Assembly: GCA_963711725.1 (NCBI GenBank)
Contig: CAVQFO010000030.1
Coordinates: 54,097 to 118,096, forward strand
Origin: CAVQFO01 sp963711725
GTDB lineage: Bacteria > Pseudomonadota > Gammaproteobacteria > Nitrococcales > Aquisalimonadaceae
Length of the DNA: 64,000 bases
Reading direction: 5' to 3'
The notes under the pieces were generated by a model. That model saw only the letters and a program-made list of their open reading frames with translations, was not told the origin of the DNA and made no database searches. How positions within the stretch are numbered: position 1 is the stretch's first letter; each line of letters opens with the position of its first letter. A program made the translations under genes and the position numbers. Below, piece by piece: positions 8,657 through 18,842 of the stretch.

Positions 8657-9529
8657 CTACACTTCCCCCGCCTGCTCCCGCATCAGCTCCTTGCAGAACT
8701 CCGGTACCGCCAGCGCGCCGCGGTGGATGTCCGCGTTGTAGTACTGCGTGGCGAAAGGCTTGCGGCTGGCATCGAATTCCCGGAATTGCCGCAGATCGCC
8801 CCGCTTGCCGGCCATGGTGGCGGACCACCAGCCGGAGGGGTAGCTGCAGACGGGAAATTGCAGGGTGGCGATGCGGCTGAAGCCGCCGCCGTGCATGGCG
8901 GCGTAGAGGTCCTTGAGGATGCTGTTGACGTGCAGGATGGGTGATTCGCTCTGTTGAATCAGCAGGCCGTTCTCGCTCAGGGCCTTGTAGACGTCGCGGA
9001 AGAAGGCTTCGCCGAACAGGCCCTCGGCCGGGCCCACGGGGTCGGTGCTGTCCACGATGACCACGTCCACGGAGCCGGGAGCGGCCTCCCGGATGTACTT
9101 CAGGCCGTCGTCGAACAGCAGCTCGGCGCGCGGGTCGCCATTGGATTCGCACAGCTCGGGGAAAAATTTCTCCGAGGCCCGGGTTACCGCCTCGTCGATG
9201 TCCACCTGGGTGACCCGCTCCACGCCCGGGTGTTTGAGCACCTCGCGCAGCAGGCCGCAGTCGCCGCCACCGATGATCACCACCCGCCGTGGATTGGGAT
9301 GGGTGAAGAGAATGGGGTGGGCCATCATCTCGTGGTAGGTGAAGTTGTCGCGGCTGGTGAGCATCACGCAGCCGTCCAGGGTCATCAGCCGGCCCCAGTC
9401 CTCGGTGTCGTAGACCTCCAGGAACTGAAAGGGGGTGCGCTCCTCATGGAGCTTGCCTTTGATCTTCAGCGAAAACGCGACACCGTCCTGCTCGTAGGGT
9501 TCGCTGAACCAATCCGTGCCGAGGGCCAT
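8657..9529 (-). CDS. speE: Polyamine aminopropyltransferase (spermidine synthase)
   Basis: 290-residue SpeE that transfers an aminopropyl group from decarboxylated S-adenosylmethionine to putrescine. Seen: the N-terminal YEQDG...beta domain, the dcSAM-binding GGGDCGLLREVLKH motif around residue 88, VDID, and the catalytic DSTDPVGPA loop near 161-169. Length matches the bacterial enzyme. A clear AGGAG precedes the ATG. It is divergent from speA, whose product agmatine leads to putrescine, so the two flank a shared regulatory gap of about 170 bases. Confidence 0.95.
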   Translation of the reverse strand: MALGTDWFSEPYEQDGVAFSLKIKGKLHEERTPFQFLEVYDTEDWGRLMTLDGCVMLTSRDNFTYHEMMAHPILFTHPNPRRVVIIGGGDCGLLREVLKHPGVERVTQVDIDEAVTRASEKFFPELCESNGDPRAELLFDDGLKYIREAAPGSVDVVIVDSTDPVGPAEGLFGEAFFRDVYKALSENGLLIQQSESPILHVNSILKDLYAAMHGGGFSRIATLQFPVCSYPSGWWSATMAGKRGDLRQFREFDASRKPFATQYYNADIHRGALAVPEFCKELMREQAGEV

Positions 9530-9702
9530 TTCTATCTCCTGTGTATGGAACGGCGCCCGCGCATCCTGCAGAGGGCGGGCGGCTGGTATGGGGTCTGAGT
9601 TGCCCGAGATGGTGACGAACCCGGCCGCTTTCAGGGCCTGCGCGGTTCGCCGGGGTGCGGGCGAATGATAGTATTGTCGCCTTTATCGGCCCGGACATAA
9701 AC

Positions 9703-11593
9703 ATGAGCGACTGGGACATTGCCAAGGCTCGCGAGCTGTACAACACGGCGCGGTGGAGCGGCGGTTACTTCGATATAGACGAGCACGGCCACGTGGTCGC
9801 CCGGCCTACACGCGATCCCGATCATGCGGGCATCGATCTGATGGCGGTGGCCGATGAGGCCGTTGCGGCGGGGCTGTCGCTGCCGGTGCTGGTGCGGTTT
9901 GTGGACATCCTGCGCGATCGGGTGGACAGTCTTTGCAACGCCTTCGGCGAAGCCATGGCCTCGTTGGACTATGCCGGGCGCTATACGGCGGTCTACCCCA
10001 TCAAGGTCAATCAGCAGCGCCGGGTCGTGGAGGAAATCCTCGCCTGGGGCGGCGAGCGTGTGGGCCTGGAGGCGGGAAGCAAGCCGGAGCTGATGGCTGT
10101 CCTGGCCCTGGCGCCGGCGGGCAGCACCGTGATTTGCAACGGCTACAAGGATCGGGAATACATCCGCCTGGCGCTGTTGGGTCAACGCCTCGGGCTGCGG
10201 GTGTTCATCGTCCTGGAGAAGCGTTCCGAGGTGGAACTGGTGATCCGCGAGGCGGAACGCCTGGGTGTCCGGCCCAATCTGGGCATCCGCGTGCGCCTGG
10301 CCTCCATCGGCGCCGGCAAGTGGCAGAACACCGGCGGCGAAAAGGGCAAATTCGGCCTCAGCGCCTCCCAGGCGCTGGAGGTGATCGAGCGCCTGCGCGG
10401 GGTGCGGCTGGATGACTGCCTCACGCTGCTGCATTTCCATCTTGGTTCACAGATTCCCAACGTGCGCGACATCCAGCGGGGCATGCGCGAGGCGGGCCGC
10501 TTCTACGCCGAGCTGCGGCGGCTGGGCCTGCCCATCGGCACGGTGGACGTGGGCGGCGGACTGGGCGTGGACTACGAGGGCACCCGTTCGCGCAGCTACT
10601 GTTCCATGAACTACAGCCCCCAGGAGTACGCCTTCAACGTGGTGCGCAGCCTGCGGGAGATCTGTGCCGAAGAGGATCTGCCGCACCCGGATATCATCAC
10701 CGAGTCCGGCCGCGCCATGACGGCTCATCACGCCGTGCTGTTGACCAACGTCATCGACGTGGACCGGGTGCCGGAGGCCGACGGCATCGAACCGCCGGTG
10801 GACGAAGACCCCTTTGTCCTTCACGACCTGTGGGCCGCCTACGCCGACGATCCCGGCGGGCGTTCCCCGGTGGAGGTCTATCACGACGCGGTGCATGCCT
10901 TGTCCGAGGCCCAGGGAATGTATGTTCACGGTGTTCTGTCCCTGGTCCAGCGAGCCAAGGCCGAGCGCCTCTACCAGGCGGTGTGCAAGCGGATTCTGCC
11001 GCAACTGGCCGCCGGCTCGCGGCGCCACCGCGAGGTGGTGGACGAGTTGAACGAGAAGCTGGCCGACAAGCTGTTCTGCAATCTCTCGGTGTTCCAGTCC
11101 GTGCCCGATGTCTGGGCCATCGACCAGATCTTCCCCATTCTCCCTCTGTCCGGGACTGCAGGAGCGCCCCACGGCGCGGGTGGTGCTGGAGGACCTGACC
11201 TGCGATTCCGACGGCATGATTCAGAACTACGTGGACGGCGAAGGCATCGAGAGTACGCTGCCGCTGCCCCCGTTTCGCCCCGGCGAACCGTATCTGCTGG
11301 GGCTGTTCATGGTGGGCGCGTACCAGGAGATCCTGGGTGACATGCACAACCTGTTCGGCGACACCCATTCCATCAACGTGGAGCTCACCGCCGACGGCGG
11401 TCATAGGCTGACCGATCCCCAGCAGGGCGATACCGTGGATTCGGTGTTGCGCTATGTGCGCTTCGATCGGGAGAGCCTGCTGGAGGGGTATCGACACAAG
11501 GTGGAGGGCTCGGATTTGGGCGAGGACGAGCGCCGGGCATTTTTCCGCGAGCTTGAAGCGGGCCTGGACGGCTACACCTATCTGGAAGACTAG
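9703..11593 (+). CDS. speA: Biosynthetic arginine decarboxylase SpeA (single frameshift)
   Basis: PLP-dependent decarboxylase converting arginine to agmatine, first step of the agmatine route to putrescine. Seen: PLP-lysine motif YPIKVNQQ, HFHLGSQI, VDVGGGLGVDYEGT, and the C-terminal DLTCDSDG active-site Cys region. The start is ATG 9703 (MSDWDIAKARELY). The frame changes once, near 11148-11156, after IFPILPL; the sequence resumes one frame over as LQERPTARVVLEDL. Removing one base gives about 629 residues, the normal size, so an extra base in the TCCGGGA run is the simplest explanation. Both halves are fully conserved. Confidence 0.9.
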
Positions 11594-11618
11594 CGTTACC
11601 GCGAGCGAGGGACGAATC

Positions 11619-12504
11619 ATGAAAACTGGGTTTATTGGGCTGGGCGCCATGGGGCAAGGCATGGCCGCCAATTTGCGTCGGGCCGGCTATCTGGTGTCCG
11701 GTGTGGAACCGCACCCATGAGCGCGCCGTGAGCTTCGCCGGCGATCAGGGGGTGTCCGCGGCCGACGAACCCGCCACGGTGGCGGCCGAGTGCGATCTGG
11801 TGGTCACCTGCGTGTCCCGGGACGAGGACGTGCTCGAGGTGATCGATCAGATGCTCCCCGCATTGTCCCAGGGCAAGGTGGTGGTGGATTGCTCCACCGT
11901 TAGCGTGGAGACCGCCCAGGAGGCGGCTCGCCGCCTGGGCGAGGTGGGGGCCAAGTTCCTTGATGCGCCGGTTTCCGGCGGTGTGGAAGGGGCGATCAAC
12001 GGCCAGTTGGTGATGATGGTCGGTGGCGAGGAAGATGTGCTGGAGTCCGTCCGCCCGGCGCTGGAGTCCATGGCCAAGTCCGTAACGTACATGGGGCCGG
12101 TCGGGTCCGGCCAGGCCACCAAGGCGGTGAATCAGATCATGGTCGCCGGCATCAACCAGGCCGTAACCGAGGCGCTGGCGTTCGGCCAGGCGTTCGGGCT
12201 GGACATGGACAAGGTGATCGGCGTGGTGGGCAACGGCGCGGCCGGCAACTGGTTCGTCAACCACCGCGGGCCCACCATGGTGCGCGGCGTGTTCGAGCCG
12301 GGGTTCAAGATGGCCTTGCACCACAAGGACCTGTCGATCTGCAAGGCCATGCTGGAGAAGATGGGTGTGTCCCTGCCGGTGGTGGAAATGACCTTGCACC
12401 AGTACGAACGCCTGATGGAAGCGGGCCACGGCGGCGATGACATCTCCGGCCTGTATCGCAGCAAGCGGGACATGTTCGCCAAGGGCAACAAGAAATCCCT
12501 TTGA
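11619..12504 (+). CDS. NAD(P)-dependent beta-hydroxyacid dehydrogenase (GlxR/HIBADH family, frameshifted)
   Basis: Member of the 3-hydroxyisobutyrate / tartronate semialdehyde reductase family. The Rossmann motif GLGAMGQGMA follows the ATG at 11619; the catalytic lysine is in ATKAVNQIMVAG. The substrate-binding signature DAPVSGGVEGA is intact. The frame shifts by one base at 11698-11702: SGVEPHP-stop in the first frame, VWNRTHERAVSF in the next, consistent with GG where one G is expected. The corrected product is 294 residues. It follows speA by 25 bases but no metabolic link is evident; the exact substrate (tartronate semialdehyde, 3-hydroxyisobutyrate or another) cannot be assigned. Confidence 0.85.
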
Positions 12505-12512
12505 GGAATGCT

Positions 12513-12944
12513 ATGAGCAAGCTCAACGGCGGTGATCATCCGCCCGAATTCGTGCCCGGCAACCGGCTGGAAGAACTGCTGATGGACGCCCAGCGCCGCG
12601 AGATGGAGCCGGTGGCGTTCATGCGCGAGCTGGTCAACTCCCGAGTCCATATCCTGGTGGACCAGGAGTTCGCGGAGAGCGAAGATCCGGGCGGCGCCAA
12701 GCCGTTGCTGCTGGAAACGCCGGATGGCCGCGTACTCATGGCCGCCTTCAGCACCGTGGAGCGCGCCGCGCCCATGACGCAGCAGAATCCCGACTTCAGC
12801 TTCACGGTGGAAGTGGATTTCGCCTGGGTGGTGGCCGTGGTGGCGCCGGAGATGGGGATCGTGCTCAACCCCGGCTGGGACTACGGCTTCGAGATGCCGC
12901 CGGAGAGCATTGCGGCGCTGAAGCGGGACGTGGAGAGTAGGTAG
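12513..12944 (+). CDS. SseB-like family protein
   Basis: 143-residue protein resembling the SseB N-terminal domain family: an N-terminal NRLEELLMDAQRR helix, a VNSRVHILVDQEF strand region, then LLLETPDGRVLMAAFSTVERA and VAPEMGIVLNPGWDYGFEMPPE, the usual order in this family. Function in most bacteria is unknown; SseB itself enhances serine sensitivity in E. coli. A GAGGA Shine-Dalgarno precedes ATG 12513 and it starts 8 bases after the upstream dehydrogenase, so it is probably in the same transcript. Confidence 0.7.
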   Translation: MSKLNGGDHPPEFVPGNRLEELLMDAQRREMEPVAFMRELVNSRVHILVDQEFAESEDPGGAKPLLLETPDGRVLMAAFSTVERAAPMTQQNPDFSFTVEVDFAWVVAVVAPEMGIVLNPGWDYGFEMPPESIAALKRDVESR

Positions 12945-12962
12945 GGGTTCTCGAAGGCTTAA

Positions 12963-13102
12963 ACATGAAGGGCATGAATTCAAGATGTAGGTCGATTAGC
13001 GAAGCGTAATCCGACAAGAGGTTTTGTGGCTTCGCCGGATTGGTGGGTTACGCTTTCGCTAACCCACCCTTCGTCGACTTCGTGCCCTTCGTGTTTAAAT
13101 CC
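12963..13102. repeat. REP-like palindromes between convergent genes
   Basis: Contains GTAGGTCGATTAGCGAAGCGTAATCCGAC (12987-13015) and an inverted relative GTGGGTTACGCTTTCGCTAACCCACCC (13043-13069), bracketed by AAACATGAAGGGCATGAA and TTCGTGCCCTTCGTGTTT, which are themselves inverted. This is the GTAGGTCGGGTTAGCG... family seen again at 47752 and 63681. Confidence 0.75.
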
Positions 13103-13113
13103 CCTCAAGAAAA

Positions 13114-13727
13114 TCAATCCTTCAGCACAATCGTGTCGATCTGCTGGTCGTGCAGGCGCTGGCGCAGCTTGCGGATCTTGTCGGGGTTGCTCATGGGCCC
13201 GATGCGGACCCGGTGCCAGGTTTCGCCGTTGGGGAGTTTGGCGGTCTGAATGTCCGCCTCCACGCCCAGCAGCGCCAGCTTGGCCTTCACATGGTCGGCG
13301 TCACTCATATTGCGGAATGAGCCCGCCTGCAGCAGATATCGCTGGCCGGCCTCCACGTGCGCCGGCGCCGGCTCGCCCTCTTCGCCCTCGCCGCCGTTGG
13401 TTGGCAGCGGCTGTTCCTTGGGCACGTCCACCTTCATTTCCGGCAGCAGTTTGTAGAACTGGAAGCGCGGCTTGTCGGCGTCGGCCGTCTGGGATGGCGC
13501 CGGGGTCTTCTTGGTGCTGGGCGCGGGGGCGGCTGGTGAGGGACGGGCGCCTGCCGCACGATCCGGGCCGGGCGCATTTCCCGCTGGCGATGGGAGAGGT
13601 GGACCAGCAGCGCCACGAACAGGCCGATGGCCAGTCCGCCCAGCATCCACGCCCAGCCGGGCGGTCCCTTGCGGGCCTTTTTGGATTTCGCCGGTTTGCG
13701 GCCGGCATTCTTGTAGTCGCGTGCCAT
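13114..13727 (-). CDS. SPOR domain-containing (FtsN-like) protein, frameshifted
   Basis: Bitopic division-associated protein: a short basic cytoplasmic tail, one membrane helix (GWAWMLGGLAIGLFVALLVH, about residues 24-43), a Pro/Ala-rich periplasmic linker and a C-terminal SPOR domain (YLLQAGSFRNMSDADHVKA ... WHRVRIGPM) that should bind denuded septal peptidoglycan. The N-terminal and SPOR parts are in different frames. The switch falls in the proline-rich linker, most likely at the G5 run near 13525-13529, where one base seems missing. The order SPOR-argS-priA matches Pseudomonas-type genomes and supports one functional gene. Confidence 0.85.
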
Positions 13728-13758
13728 AAGATCTCTGGAAAGCGGTGTCGGCCGCCGC

Positions 13759-15520
13759 TTACATGCTCTCGGGGGCCGAAACGCCTAGGATGGCGAGCCC
13801 GCCTCGCAGGACATGGCGCGTGGCGGCGATCAGGTTCAATCGCGCGTCGCGCAGGTCCGGGTCGTCGACGATGAAGGTGTGCGCGTTGTAGTAGGTGTGC
13901 AGCGCATTGGCCAGCCCCCGAAGGTAGTGGGCGATCTGGTGCGGTTCGTGGGCCGTGGCCGCATGTTCCACCGCTTCCGGGTATTTGGACAGGGCGGTGA
14001 CCAGTGCGGATTCATGCTCTTCGGTCAGGCGTTGCATATGCTTGGTGCCGTTGGCGGGGTCGTGGCTCAGGCCTTTTTCCTCCAACTGGCGGTACACGCT
14101 GCAGATTCGGGCATGGGCGTACTGGATATAGTAGACCGGATTGTCGGCGGACTGGGACTTCGCCAGCTCCAGGTCGAAATCCAGATGCTGCTCGGGTTTG
14201 CGCATCACGTAGAAGAACCGCGCCGCGTCGTTGCCCACCTCGCCGCGCAGCTCGCGCAGGGTGACGAACTGGCCGGAGCGGGTCGACATCTGCATGCGCT
14301 CGGCGCCCCGGTAGAGAATGGCGAACTGCACCAGGCGGACCTCCAGGCGCTCCGGGTCCTGGCCGAAGGCCGACAGGGCGGCCTTCACGCGGGGTACGTA
14401 GCCGTGGTGGTCGGCGCCCCAGACGTCCACGGCCTGATCGAAGCCGCGATCCAGCTTGTTCAGGTGGTATGCGATGTCCGAGGCGAAATAGGTGATCTGG
14501 CCGTTGTCTCGGCGCACCACCCGATCCTTTTCGTCGCCGAAGTCCGAGGAGCGAAACCAGACGGCGCCGTCCTTCTCGTACAGGTGTCCGGCCTTGTCCA
14601 GGCGCTCCAGGGCGCTGTCCACCTGGCCCGTTTCAGTCAGCGACCGTTCCGAGAACCACTCGTCGTAGCTGACGCCGAAGCCCGCCAGATCGTCGCGGAT
14701 ATCGTCCAGCACCGTGTTCAACGCCAGATCGTGGATCTCCCGGTAGGCCTTTTCACCCAACAGGGTGCGGGTCCGCTCGATCAAGCTGTCGATATACTCT
14801 TCCTTGTCGCCACCTTCGGAACCGTCCAGGGGCAGCTCCGATACGACCTGCTCGGCGGGACGCAGGAAATGATCGCGCTCGCGCTCCGTAAGCCGCTGGG
14901 CGATGTCCATCACGTAGTCGCCGCGATAGCCGTTGTCCGGGAACCGGAATTGCTCGCCCTCCAGCTCCAGGTAGCGCAGCCAGACGCTGGTGGCGAGAAT
15001 ATCCATCTGCCGGCCGGCATCGTTGACGTAGTACTCCCGGTGCACGTCGAAGCCCGCTTCCGCCAACAGGTTGCTCAGCGCGCCGCCGAAGGCCGCGCCC
15101 CGGCCGTGGCCCACGTGCAGCGGCCCCGTGGGGTTGGCGGAGACGAACTCCACGATCACCCGCTTGCCGCCGCCCATGGTGCTGCGGCCGAACGCCTCGC
15201 CCTCGGGCGAGAATATCGTCCACCACGGCGAATACGGCTGCCGGATCGATAAAGAAATTGATGAAACCCGGGCCGGCGATTTCCACCTGGGAGACGTGGC
15301 GCGAAGCGGGCAGCGCGTCGAGCAGGCGTTGCGCCAGGTCGCGCGGTTTCATGCCCGCGGCTTTCGACAAGACCAGCGCGGTATTCGCGGCGAAGTCCCC
15401 GTGAGCCGCGTCCTTGGTCCGATCGATCTGAATCTCCCAGGCGCCGTCTGCCGGCAGGGTGCCGTCGGCTTTCAAGGCCGCGATGGCCTGCTCCAGGAGG
15501 TCTCTGAGGTGGTCCTTCAT
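13759..15520 (-). CDS. argS: Arginyl-tRNA synthetase ArgS (single frameshift)
   Basis: Class I aminoacyl-tRNA synthetase charging tRNA-Arg, essential. The N-terminal tRNA D-loop-recognition domain starts at ATG 15520 (MKDHLRDLLEQ). The catalytic part has VEFVSANPTGPLHVGHGRG (HIGH-type motif HVGH) and MSTRSG in place of KMSKS, as usual for ArgS; the anticodon-binding domain ends LAILGVSAPESM. The frame shifts by one at about 15205-15207, where GGG stands in ARG(E)AFGRSTMGGG; deleting one G restores 586 residues, the expected length. As the gene is essential, a base-calling error is more likely than real inactivation. Confidence 0.95.
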
Positions 15521-15611
15521 GGGGTGCCCTTTGGTGACGATAGGCACGGTATTATCCGGGCTCACAAGGCCGTTGCAAGGGAGCCGGTGGCGCGTTTGAG
15601 GCCATTGTACG

Positions 15612-17813
15612 CTACAGCATCTCCTGAGGGTCCACATCCACGGACCAACGCACCCGGCGGGCGTCCGGCAGCCGCGGCAATTCCGGGATCAGGTGTTCCA
15701 GCAGGCCATGCAGGGGCGGACGTTCGGCGGCCAGGAGCAGAAGCTGGGCGCGGTAACGCCCCGCACGCCGCTCCATGGGCGAGGGCGCGGGCCCCAGCAG
15801 CTCAACGGTGTTGCCCGCCAGCTCCGAGGCGCGCTGGCGGACGCCGCTCAGAAAGGCCTGGGGCAGATCCTGGGCTACGGCCTCGGCCCGCAGCAGGGCA
15901 ACGTGGCCGAACGGCGGCAGGCGGGCCGCCTTGCGCTCGGCCAGCACGTCCTGGGCGAAGGCGTGATAGCCGTCGCGCAGCAATCGCTGGAGCAGCGGGT
16001 GTTCCGGGTGGTGCGTCTGGATCAGAACTTCGCCCGGGCGCTCGGCGCGCCCTGCGCGCCCGGCAACCTGGGTGATCAACTGCGCCATGCGTTCCGGGGC
16101 GCGGAAGTCGGCGCCGAACAGTCCCTGATCGCTGTCGACGATGGCCACCAGACTGAGTTCCGGCAGGTGATGCCCCTTGGCCAGCATCTGGGTCCCCAGC
16201 AGAATGCGCCCTTGGCCTCGCCGGGCCCGGTCCAGCAGATCTTCCATGGAGCCCTTGCGGCGGGTGCTGTCGCGATCGATGCGAAGCACGCCCGCCTCCG
16301 GAAAATGATGGCGCAGAGCCTGCTCCAGGCGTTCGGTACCCTGGCCCACCGGCTTGAGATCCGGGTTGCCGCAGTCCGGACAGTGCTCGGGCACGCGGCG
16401 CTCGTGGCCGCAATGGTGGCAGCGCAGGCGCCCCGAGCGCTGATGCCAGGTCAGTCGGGCGTCGCACCGAGGGCACTCGGCCAGCCAGCCGCATTCGTGG
16501 CAAAGCAACACCGGGGAATAGCCCCGGCGGTTCAGGAACAGCAGGCTTTGGCCGCCCAATTCCAGATGCCGCGCCAGCTCGCTCAGGAGCGCGTGGGACA
16601 GGCCGGCCTCCAGCGTCTGGCCGCGAACGTCCACCAGCCGGAACCGGGGTGGGCGGGCGCCGCCGGCCCTCTCGGTCAGCGTGAGGTGGACGTGACGCCC
16701 CGCTTCGGCATTGGCCAGAGACTCCACGGAAGGTGTGGCGGAGCCGAGAACGATCGGCACGCCCAGGTTGCGCGCGCGGACCAGGGCGAGATCCCGGGCC
16801 GAATAGCGGAAGCCGTCCTGCTGTTTCAAGGACAGGTCGTGCTCTTCGTCGATTATGATCAAGCCCGGCCGCGGAAGCGGGGCAAACAACGCGGACCGGG
16901 TGCCCACGATCACGTCCGCTTCGCCGGACAGGGCGTCAAGCCAGGCATTCATGCGCTCGCCGTCGGACAGACCCGAGTGAAGCGCGATTAGCCGGCCGGG
17001 GAGGCGCGCCGAAAAGCGGTCCAGGAGCTGGGGTGTGAGGCCGATTTCGGGCACCAGTACCAGCGCCTGGAGTCCCTGCCGTACCGCCGCTTCGATGGCG
17101 TGGAGATACACCTCGGTCTTGCCGCTGCCGGTGACACCGTCCAGTAGAAACGCCTGGAACCGGCCCAGGGCGTCGCTGATGGCGTCCACCGCCCGACGCT
17201 GTTCCGGGTGGAGCTCGGGGCCTTCGATCGTGGTGGCTGGCCGGTGGTCGGGAATAAAGGATTCGATCCAGCCCTTGTCCGCCAGCGCGCGCCTGGGCGC
17301 GGCCCAGTCCACATCGGGTTCCGGCGTCTGGCCCGGCCCGGCATCGGCCCGGCCCGCCAGCCAACCGAGCAGCTCCGCCTGTCTCGGGGCCCGTCGAGAC
17401 AGCGCCTCCAGGTCGGTCTCCCGGCCGGCGGACGTGATTCGCCAGTGGGGATCAGCGCGGTGTTGCGCGGGCCGTCCCTGGCGCAGCGCGCCGGGGAGCA
17501 GGGTGGCCAGCACGTCGCCCAGGGGATGGTGGTAGTAGCGGGCGGCCCATTGCGCGAGGGCCATCACGTCGGCGGGCACCACGGGCTCCCGGTCCAGCAG
17601 CTCGAGCGCGGGCTTCACCAGCCCCGCTTCGATCCGCGGCGCCTCGGCGACACCCACCAGGACACCCACCACCCGGCGTCGGCCAAAGGGTACGCGGACA
17701 CGGATTCCCGCTGCCGGTACCGGACCGGCATAGCCCTCCGGCAGGCGGTAGTCGAACGAGCCGAACAGCGGCCCCGGCACGGCGATCTGCAGATGGGTGC
17801 TAGCGCCCGTCAC
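15612..17813 (-). CDS. priA: Primosomal replication restart helicase PriA
   Basis: 733-residue 3'-5' superfamily 2 helicase that reloads the replisome at stalled forks. The N-terminal DNA-binding domain begins LQIAVPGPLFGSFDYRLP. Helicase motifs include Walker A GVTGSGKTEVY and DEEH. Eight zinc-binding cysteines lie in CHECGWLAECPRCD ... CHHCGHERRVPEHCPDCG. The GTG at 17813 is chosen because GGAGAG lies at the right distance upstream and the resulting length equals that of known PriA; the longer open frame to 17939 adds an unconserved extension. Its upstream region carries two DnaA boxes. Confidence 0.95.
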   Translation of the reverse strand: MTGASTHLQIAVPGPLFGSFDYRLPEGYAGPVPAAGIRVRVPFGRRRVVGVLVGVAEAPRIEAGLVKPALELLDREPVVPADVMALAQWAARYYHHPLGDVLATLLPGALRQGRPAQHRADPHWRITSAGRETDLEALSRRAPRQAELLGWLAGRADAGPGQTPEPDVDWAAPRRALADKGWIESFIPDHRPATTIEGPELHPEQRRAVDAISDALGRFQAFLLDGVTGSGKTEVYLHAIEAAVRQGLQALVLVPEIGLTPQLLDRFSARLPGRLIALHSGLSDGERMNAWLDALSGEADVIVGTRSALFAPLPRPGLIIIDEEHDLSLKQQDGFRYSARDLALVRARNLGVPIVLGSATPSVESLANAEAGRHVHLTLTERAGGARPPRFRLVDVRGQTLEAGLSHALLSELARHLELGGQSLLFLNRRGYSPVLLCHECGWLAECPRCDARLTWHQRSGRLRCHHCGHERRVPEHCPDCGNPDLKPVGQGTERLEQALRHHFPEAGVLRIDRDSTRRKGSMEDLLDRARRGQGRILLGTQMLAKGHHLPELSLVAIVDSDQGLFGADFRAPERMAQLITQVAGRAGRAERPGEVLIQTHHPEHPLLQRLLRDGYHAFAQDVLAERKAARLPPFGHVALLRAEAVAQDLPQAFLSGVRQRASELAGNTVELLGPAPSPMERRAGRYRAQLLLLAAERPPLHGLLEHLIPELPRLPDARRVRWSVDVDPQEML

Positions 17814-18224
17814 GAGGTCTCTCCGGGGGGTGCCGTCGAAGGATTTTGGAGGTGTATTTAGCGCCCATGCTTGAAGTGGTTTCTCAAGTCCTGCAGCGTA
17901 AGAGACTCTGGATGTTTCAAAAATGTTTCTTATCCACAAAACCTGTGGATAACTCTGTGGAAGAACTTTTTAAATGGCTCGCAAAGCCTTGTCGCCTAAG
18001 GGATACAGTTGAATTGGCGCTAAACTCACCAACTAACAACAGTTTCATATAAATCAACAGGTTGAGTGTTTAGTGTGGGGCCGCTCATGTTGCGTTGCAA
18101 TACTGCTCACTAAACCCAGAAGACGCCCTTGACATATTGTGAATAACCCCTTTTCTTCCACCATGCGAAACCCGGATTTCCTCCCGGATCGCTACGCTTG
18201 CCCGGACCGCGCTATAGTGTCGCC
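17814..18224. promoter_or_regulatory. AT-rich intergenic region with DnaA boxes between priA and dnaJ-like gene
   Basis: A 411-base gap between divergent genes, clearly less GC-rich than its surroundings. It contains two exact consensus DnaA boxes in inverted orientation, TTATCCACA at 17930-17938 and TGTGGATAA at 17944-17952, five bases apart, and a one-mismatch box TGTGAATAA at 18138-18146. AT-rich tracts follow (ACTTTTTAAATGG, CATATAAATCAAC). It could be a DnaA-responsive promoter for priA, a DnaA-titrating or reactivating site, or part of an origin. dnaA, dnaN and mnmG are not in the window. Confidence 0.55.
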
Positions 18225-18821
18225 ATGTCGTTGAACGATCCCGAGCGCTTCGATCATCTGCTCGAAGAGATCCTGACCGAAATCGAGCGGAACCCCGGCG
18301 GCGTAAGCGAGTTCGATCTGATTCGGGCGCTCGCCGCCCGGGACGTGCCCTGCTTCAGCGAAAAGAGCCTCAGTCGTCCGCTGGAACTCTATCAGATTCA
18401 CTTCATTCTCTTTCACTGCCTTTACCGCCTGCGGCAATTCATCTGGCGCGACAGCGGCCGAACGCTGGACATCCATTGCCTGCGCATTCGCTTGCGATCG
18501 GGCGGGGTTGCGGACAACACGGCTGCCGAGGCCACCATGACAGCCGGTGATCCGCTTGCCGCTTTCTACCTGAATCTCGACAATCTGGAGGTGGACGAAG
18601 AGCAGGTGGTGGCCATGCTCAGCGGCTTCTGGATGAACATGGACCAGGGCTCGCGCCGGGAGGAGGCGCTGCGCACCCTGGGGCTCGCGGACCCGGTATC
18701 GCCCGTTGAAATCAAGCAACGCTACCGCCGATTGGCCATGCGCCACCATCCCGACCGTGGCGGCGACACCGTCACCCTGCAACGCTTGAACGAAGCCATG
18801 ACCATCCTCGGAAGCCGTTGA
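18225..18821 (+). CDS. DNA-J related domain protein
   Basis: 198-residue protein of the gammaproteobacterial DnaJ-related type: an N-terminal DNAJ_related domain (LLEEILTEIERNPGGVSEFDL ... FHCLYRLRQFIW, residues about 8-90) joined to a C-terminal J domain (ALRTLGLADPVSPVEIKQRYRR, then MRHHPDRGGD with the catalytic HPD, ending NEAMTILGSR). It should stimulate a DnaK/Hsp70 ATPase, but the specific client is unknown. ATG 18225 matches the family start. It is divergent from priA across the DnaA-box region. Confidence 0.88.
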   Translation: MSLNDPERFDHLLEEILTEIERNPGGVSEFDLIRALAARDVPCFSEKSLSRPLELYQIHFILFHCLYRLRQFIWRDSGRTLDIHCLRIRLRSGGVADNTAAEATMTAGDPLAAFYLNLDNLEVDEEQVVAMLSGFWMNMDQGSRREEALRTLGLADPVSPVEIKQRYRRLAMRHHPDRGGDTVTLQRLNEAMTILGSR

Positions 18822-18842
18822 CGCAGGCTGTCGCGGGTCTGC

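Noticed and set aside
17900..18150. Firm call of a chromosomal origin
   Set aside because: Only two exact DnaA boxes and no dnaA, dnaN or mnmG nearby; kept as a candidate site only.
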